Assembly (NCBI GenBank): GCA_027563935.2
Contig: JANVAS020000222.1
Coordinates: 2,170,001-2,234,000, forward strand
Reading direction: 5' to 3'
DNA from: Costus lasius
Lineage: Eukaryota; Streptophyta; Magnoliopsida; Zingiberales; Costaceae
Length of the DNA: 64,000 nt
Part shown: piece by piece, positions 58,397 through 64,000 of the stretch
Layout: each line of letters starts with the position of its first letter
Position numbering within the stretch: position 1 is the stretch's first letter
Made by a program: the position numbers and the translations under genes
Notes under the pieces: model-generated
What the model was told of the DNA's origin: nothing
The model's input: the letters and a program-made list of their open reading frames with translations, nothing else
Databases searched by the model: none

Positions 58397-60143
58397 GCCG
58401 TCCATTTGAGCTTTGGTGATATCTGCTGATCTGGACGACGGATCTAAGATATGAGGGCATGGATGGATAGATCTGGTTCTAATTAGTTGGGATCGACTCC
58501 TGGATCACCCCAAAACTCGTCCGATTGGAGCAGATCTGGCCGAAACAATATCAGCCATCGGTTGTCTATGAGTTGATCTGGCCGTTGGATGAAGGCTGAG
58601 GAATGGTAACCGTTGGATGGACGACACGATTCGTCCCTTTCGTCGCGCGCGCTCGTTGACGGCTAGGGCAGAGCCGCCGAACGTCGATCCTGACTCAATC
58701 GCTGGTGATGCTTCGACTGGCGGCACGGACGATGGTGAATGGAGGGCGGTGAGCTTCTGGCACCCGATCGTGGCGCGCCAGGCCGGGAATAGGGCGGATG
58801 GCGGCAAAAGCTGGAAAACAAAAAAACTTCTGATTCTGGTGATCCACCGGCCGGATGGTCGATTCTTTCTGGCTGTGCATTCGCTGCAACGAGGAGATCC
58901 CGTGCCAGGAGATTGGCGTTGATCGGCGTTGTGGATGGGGCAGAATAGATAATAACGTCGCCGGCTGTAGTGGCGTTCATTTCCGGTGATCCGGCCGTCC
59001 AATGGCCGGATCCTTTGGATCAGGAGTTCGCACAGATGAAGAGGTGCTGTAGCCAAACTCTGGTGATGATCGGAGCTAGGGATGATGTCTCCATAATCCG
59101 TGGGCTGAGGTTTTGGTCACCTGGTCCCCTGAGGAACATTATATGCATAATTGAACTTATGATATGGAATGTAGCTACATAAGTCATGGGTCGGGGGTTC
59201 TGTTGCTGGGTCGACCGTGGAACATTCTGTGAAGTAGGAACCTGGGAAGCAAAACTGGGTGTGCTGTGTTGGCGCTGCATCAACCAGCCTAGCTAGCCTC
59301 TAGCATGATCTTCAAGGTTGGCTCCAAGGTCCTCCTTTCCATGGTTTAGCTCTTAAACACTATAGGTACTTTTAGGGAAACCCTAGAAGCATTCATGGGT
59401 TCAACCAATGCCATGGATCGTCCTCCAAGGAATATACGCCACCTTGCAAGCCACAAGAGGGATAGCTCACAAGCACAAGGCTCGGCCAAACCCTTACTTG
59501 CGCCCCCATTCAAGGATGCGCCACGTTTGATGAAGCTTGTTGCATCACCATGCAAGGTGCGCAAGCCTGATGCATGCGCCATACTCCAAGTAGATGTGCC
59601 ACCCTAATCTTCTTCTTAGTTAAAAGCAAAAAGAAAAGCGGCACACAGCCCTCACAAGGATACATCATAGGCATCCTAAGGGGCTTGACATGTGACCACA
59701 ACATCATGCACAAACAAGGTATTTACACATGCAATTCTACATGCTCATGAAAAACTCAAAATCTGAAATTTTAGTTTCTCATAAAACAAGTCTCCTTTCC
59801 TCATCTTCTTTTCAAAAATCTTTTGGTTATTTGCGATTAATTTTTCATGATGATTTCATAGATCCTATCGGCTGGCAATTTTGTCAGATCAAGAGACCCG
59901 GCCAGTTCGAAGACACAATACCCATCCTACTTGACAAAACTACGTGCGCCTTTGATCTTAAATCAATCAAGAAAAATAACCCAAAATTCTAAAACAGATT
60001 GAAAAGATGATAGGAACAAGAAACTATAATTTTTCCTACTTAGAAAAATTATGCGCCATGTGATCATGCAATTTGCGAAAATAGAAACATGGCATGTGAG
60101 CATAGAAAAGCATGAAAGTACATTGTTCGAGGCTCGCAAGTCA
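58397..60143. other. Unassigned: G3 LTR remainder, then old repeat sequence
   Basis: The first several hundred bases should be the outer part of the G3 5' LTR, but I could not find its edge. The ORF at 58505-59056 (minus) is GC-rich with no recognised domain. A minus-strand stretch at 59283-59150 (QQNPRPMTYVATFH) faintly resembles the end of a copia Gag. The part next to 60144 should be leader of the old copia element. I see no supported gene. Confidence 0.4.
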
Positions 60144-60154
60144 CTCTGATATGA
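60144..60154 (-). promoter_or_regulatory. Decayed primer-binding site of an old copia element
   Basis: CTCTGATATGA on the plus strand matches CTCTGATACCA at 9 of 11 positions and sits four bases from an LTR edge (TGGGAAACCCTG, compare TGTAGGGAAACCTTG on the opposite strand of C-A). The element interior would lie to the left and is not recognisable. Confidence 0.5.
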
Positions 60155-60158
60155 CTAT

Positions 60159-62139
60159 TGGGAAACCCTGAGGATATTTTACAACTTTCACAGAGCATAC
60201 AATACATGCACAGCGGAATAATATCTCCGAAATAGGCCGGTCCCAAAAACCCAGTGAAGATCGTCTTGCAAGGGGGTCGACACGATGAGATAGAAAATAC
60301 CTTAGGAGCAAGATGAGGCTGATGTCGAGGTAGGTGGGCAAGCATGCCCCCTCTACAGTCTCACACACACGGATGCCTCGAGCTCTCTTCTTACATGCTC
60401 GGTGCTAGTCTCGGGAAGAAGATCAAAGCCTTTGAGCTCCTTCTCCAATGCTTGCGCCACCTCCAAGGATGAAGCACCAATGATGGAGAAGGGAGAGAGA
60501 GGTAGCCGCCAAGACCTTCCCTCACTTGCACCAAGAGGAGAGGAGAGAATAGGTCTAGCGGCAATGGAAGAGATGAAGAGGATCCTTGTGCTAATTACTT
60601 GCCTTGCTCTCGCCACTTCAATTGCTTACGCCAATTGATTGCCTATATTACGGCTCTCGCATATCACTAGGATATATAGAGCCAAGGGGGCGGTAAGATT
60701 CGGGTGAGAGGTGCAAACCATGAAGAAGGGGGCAGCTAGGGATACGGGGTATGTGAGCAATTAGGGTTTTGGGTTTTGGAAACTGTCCAAGAGATTTCCA
60801 TAAACCCCTTGCAATCGCCCAAGACTTAGCAAAGAAGTCTATCATGCCTTAGATGCATCAAGCCTTGCCTTAGATGCAAGGTTTCCATCCAAGCACAAAG
60901 GGGATGGCGCCAATTCCTTCCAAAGGGGGCAACATGCGCCCACTCCTCCCCATTATGCCCTTAGGCGCTAATGGGAGGAGACTTCTCTCCATTATACCCT
61001 TTTAGCCTATTCTCTCTTCATGACAACTTGTTATTGGGCCTCATTGGGTAATGAGCTAGCCCAAACTTCATTACATGGGTTGATTAAGCAATTGGATCCA
61101 ATCCAATGCGCCCCTGATACAAATGTGACCAATTTTGGTCAATTTCGGGTCAACCCGCTAAAAATGAAGTTTGGCTCCAATAACTTTCTTCCATCTCTCC
61201 AGGCCCGTTGGCGCTGATGAAATCTCTCAAATAGATCCGAGTTATCCAAAAACTCGATCACAAGGCTTCCCAATCAATACGAGAACATGAGTATCAAGGT
61301 GTGCGACCCTTTAGGTTCCTCTGACGTTGGCAGTGCTGACTTAAGGTCACCACAAGCAGTGAGTGGCACCTAGTAGTGCATCGCTGCTACCCAAGTCATC
61401 GGAATGGATTTTGACATCGACATCCCCATCAACGCAACTAGGTATAGATGCATTATAGTCACTTTGCTGAACTGATATCTGATTAGATAAGTGTGTCATC
61501 ACTTGTTTTCACCTAATCACATGGTTATGACTAAATCAGGTTGTCACCTAGGTATAGCCATACACTTTCAGTCATAGAATCATAGAGGAGCTCCATGGAT
61601 ATCAAGCTTTCCTTAGGAAGGGGCAAATCCTCTGTCTGTCCATTTACCTTCTCATATGGGTCGAGACATGCTCAATGACAACCATTATTACCTCCTAGCT
61701 ACGGCGAGGTGTTAGATTGTATCAAAGCATGTCCCTAGCCATATAGAATAGTCAATGACCTCAAGTCAAGGGATCAATTCATCTCCTGTCACTTGTGAGG
61801 ATAATGCATGACACTAAGTCATAGCCTCACAGCAGGTCGGTCTAGTATATCCTCCACTGATATACCCATATGTCTGCATTAGCACTTCGTGCCTAATCAG
61901 CCCATATACTAGTCTCACAAGTACCAGAGCTGTCCCATATTCACTCAGGTACATTGACTGGGGACAACCATTTGAGCACAGATCCAATCTATCTCCAGAG
62001 ACATTATTATGTAAGTATATAATCGCAGATGTAGACAAACATTGATAATGACAATGCTAGAATGATATATATATATATATCTATGCCAAATAGTACAAAA
62101 GATGGATCGATACTAGGTCTCAGGGCATATACACCAACA
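60159..62139 (-). mobile_element. Old copia LTR, about 1.98 kb
   Basis: In the minus direction it starts TGTTGGTGTATATGCCCTGAG, clearly related to the C-A and C-B LTR starts, and ends by the decayed primer site. It aligns at 60235-60745 with the fragment at 16456-16932, and around 61290-61610 with the LTR middle of the C-B family (GTGCGACCC, then a GGTATAGCCATACACTTTC-like stretch). Small ORFs inside have no recognisable product. A short AT microsatellite lies near 62070. Confidence 0.7.
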
Positions 62140-62324
62140 TAGGCTGCATGCTAAGAAACTCCCTACTTGCATAATTCTGTTTACGCAAGCTTTATTCCCC
62201 TGTTAAATTAGTTGCTGATTGTTGTTATCCCAATCTACTTATGCATGAACGTTGTTAATTACATAGAGCTACATATCTAAAGACGATCCCGTTAAACTCT
62301 TAAAATTCAATCCTGCATTAGTGG
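62140..62324. repeat. 185-bp direct repeat, copy 1
   Basis: It starts TAGGCTGCATGCTAAGAAAC and ends CCTGCATTAGTGG. It matches 62905-63089 over its whole length at about 90 percent by eye. It abuts the old copia LTR end exactly, so it may be where that element inserted. Confidence 0.85.
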
Positions 62325-62904
62325 CAAAGAGTTGAGTTCATCCCCTTCATTCATTTTGTAAAGAAGAATTGACAGCCATAAGATATTTGAGTGATTATGT
62401 TAACGTGGAGGGTGAAAGGGTTTTAAAACCCTTGTACTTCACACTTTTCACTTAGTGAATCCTTTATGAAAATTTCTAAGTGTTGCCCTTTGCTGTGGTT
62501 GGTACCGAGAGTCTAGAGCTTGCTCCTCATTTCCTGCCAAGTTTACCACCTTCTCTTCCTCCACCCTTTAAGTGAGCTACACTTGTGTGTTGAGAAGTTG
62601 AAGCTTGGTGTGGAGGATCTCTTGGAGGCTGAAGGCTATTTTCCACCATCTGAACCATTATGCTAAGGATACAAGACCTGAACAAGACCCCTATTAAGGA
62701 CATTGTTATAGTATAAGAGGGCTTGTAGGCATTGTATTCAGCCCCCACACTTACTCAACTGGTTTGTATCGAACTTTTAATTACCCATCTAATTCCCAAC
62801 CTCATCGCTAAGATACGAGAGCTGGGGGATTCAGAGAAAGGGGTTTTGGCCCCCTTCCCTAAAGGGGGCCTCAGGTAATTTCTAACCAAGTAGGTTAATC
62901 CCAC
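62325..62904. other. Spacer between the direct repeats
   Basis: 580 bp with no recognisable gene; the minus-strand ORFs (62527-62748, and 62755-62937 which runs into copy 2) show no known domain. Pyrimidine-rich and GGGGG-containing stretches near 62820-62870 could belong to a retroelement edge, but I cannot show it. Confidence 0.35.
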
Positions 62905-63089
62905 TAGGCTACATGCTAAGAAACTCCCTACTTGCACAATTCTACTTACACATGCTTTATTCCCCTGTTGAATTAGCTGCTGATAATTGTTATCCCAATC
63001 TACTAATGCATGAACGTTGCTAATTACATAGAGCTACATACCTAAGGATGATCCCGTTAAAATGTTAAAATTTAATCCTGCATTAGTGG
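62905..63089. repeat. 185-bp direct repeat, copy 2, followed by a primer-site-like motif
   Basis: It ends AATCCTGCATTAGTGG and runs into TGGTATCAAAGC at 63087-63098, which matches the tRNA-Met primer site at 11 of 12 positions. Copy 1 has GTGGCAAAGAG at this place, a 4-bp shortening that destroys the match. Confidence 0.8.
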
Positions 63090-64000
63090 TATCAAAGCGA
63101 ACCTTAGGTGCTCTTCTATCGTTTTTCTAAATTTTTGGGTTTGTGCCTTCTTGTCACTGATTGGATCTGATTTTGCTGAGTTGTGTCAAATTCTGTTTTC
63201 AAAAGAGTTGTGAAAATTTTAACAATCCGTTGCTGAGTTTATGTCAAAATTCTGTTTGCCGAAAGAGCTGTTAATTCTGAAAGGCTGGTGTTGAGTTTTC
63301 TAAACATGCATCTGACTTTTCAGTTGATCCTTGTTCCACTATTAGTCTCTAAAATATGTTGTTGAGCCTTGTCGTAATTCTTCCAAAAGGGCAGCTGAAG
63401 TCAAGGATCTACCTAAGTGATAGGCAACCTCCTTCTTCAGCCTTCCTTACATCTGAAAATTTGAATTTCTAGGTCGACCTCTACATAAGCGCTGTAGCTT
63501 ACTGGTTTTCTTACCTTTGAAGCTGATAAGTGTTATGACTAAAACTTGGGATCCCTAATCTGATAGAGAAACCCTAGTTGGGGGATGAATTGGGTGTTCA
63601 TCTACCTCAGCCAATAGGTAGACTACACCCCAAAGTCTGTTAAACTAAAAATCTGCATGCTGCTGTGTTTTGTGTAAGTACTATTACTTACCACCAAACT
63701 GAACAGTTTGTGAAAACTGGGTCTCGGCATTGCTGGAATCATAGCACCTGCTGAGAGTCTTACATCAACAAGGCATTTGTCTTGTGCTACCATGGGCACT
63801 TGTAAACCCATTACAACTTGTCCAACTCCAACACCCCTAATACTAGGAACTCTGCTAAAATTTGCATTGTGCTAACAGTTTAGTTGAAATTTTTGTCTTA
63901 TAATTTCAAAGTTGAAGTCGTACTTGCCAGCCCACTAGTATTCTATAACAATTGATTTTTCAATCCATCAAACCTACTGACTTCCGCACTTGCTGGTAAC
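63090..64000. other. No recognisable feature to the window end
   Basis: AT-rich sequence with scattered stops in all frames and no conserved motif I recognise. If the motif at 63087 is a primer site, this would be the leader and gag start of an unidentified element. Confidence 0.35.

Noticed and set aside
58505..59056. 183-codon GC-rich minus-strand ORF
   Set aside because: No recognisable domain, overlapping ORFs on both strands at the same place, and a repeat-rich setting; best read as GC-rich repeat sequence without stops.

Overview
The window is plant nuclear DNA made almost entirely of nested LTR retrotransposons. I recognise no ordinary host gene, no rRNA or tRNA gene and no CRISPR array. 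The plant signature is the set of Ty3/gypsy Tekay/Del-like chromoviruses, Ty1/copia elements primed by initiator tRNA-Met (TGGTATCAGAG), a Tat/Athila-like LTR, and 5-bp target-site duplications (TSDs). I cannot name the species. Element labels used below are mine.

Layout. 1-5605: minus-strand Tekay-like gypsy G0 (Gag-Pol cut by the window edge, primer site, part of its 5' LTR). 5606-7852: broken LTR of a second gypsy family with a 76-bp minisatellite. 7997-16455: plus-strand copia C-A, damaged. 16456-16932: scrap of an older copia LTR. 16933-20208: C-C, a near-perfect copia LTR plus leader joined head-to-head with an older LTR fragment. About 20209-37877: old, decayed minus-strand gypsy G3, interrupted by a solo LTR (21593-22650, TSD TACAT) and by the complete young gypsy G1 (25208-35255, TSD GCCAT). 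37878-58396: a plus-strand Tat/Athila-like solo LTR (T), itself split by gypsy G2 (38834-57861, TSD CCTTG). G2 is split in turn by the intact copia C-B (46072-55207, TSD CTATC). 58397-64000: G3 LTR remainder or unassigned sequence, an old copia LTR with a decayed primer site, and a 185-bp direct repeat followed by a primer-site-like motif.

How the parts work. Each full element carries LTR - tRNA-Met primer site - gag-pol - polypurine tract - LTR. C-B looks fully competent: one uninterrupted 1294-codon ORF and LTRs that differ only in one G-run. G1 has an open frame and nearly identical LTRs, but it lost the Gag N-terminus and the first catalytic Asp of reverse transcriptase. G2 has four in-frame stops despite young LTRs. 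Both G1 and G2 therefore suggest mobilisation by proteins supplied in trans.

The most interesting signal is in the copia family. The gag frame of C-A has no ATG at its start, yet it is open back exactly to a splice-acceptor-like TAG. A short ATG exon with a GT donor lies inside the 5' LTR and would join in frame. The same arrangement is present in C-B. This predicts an intron of about 1.9-2.0 kb that holds the primer-binding site and a pair of co-varying palindromes, so spliced (translated) and unspliced (packaged, reverse-transcribed) RNAs would be separated.
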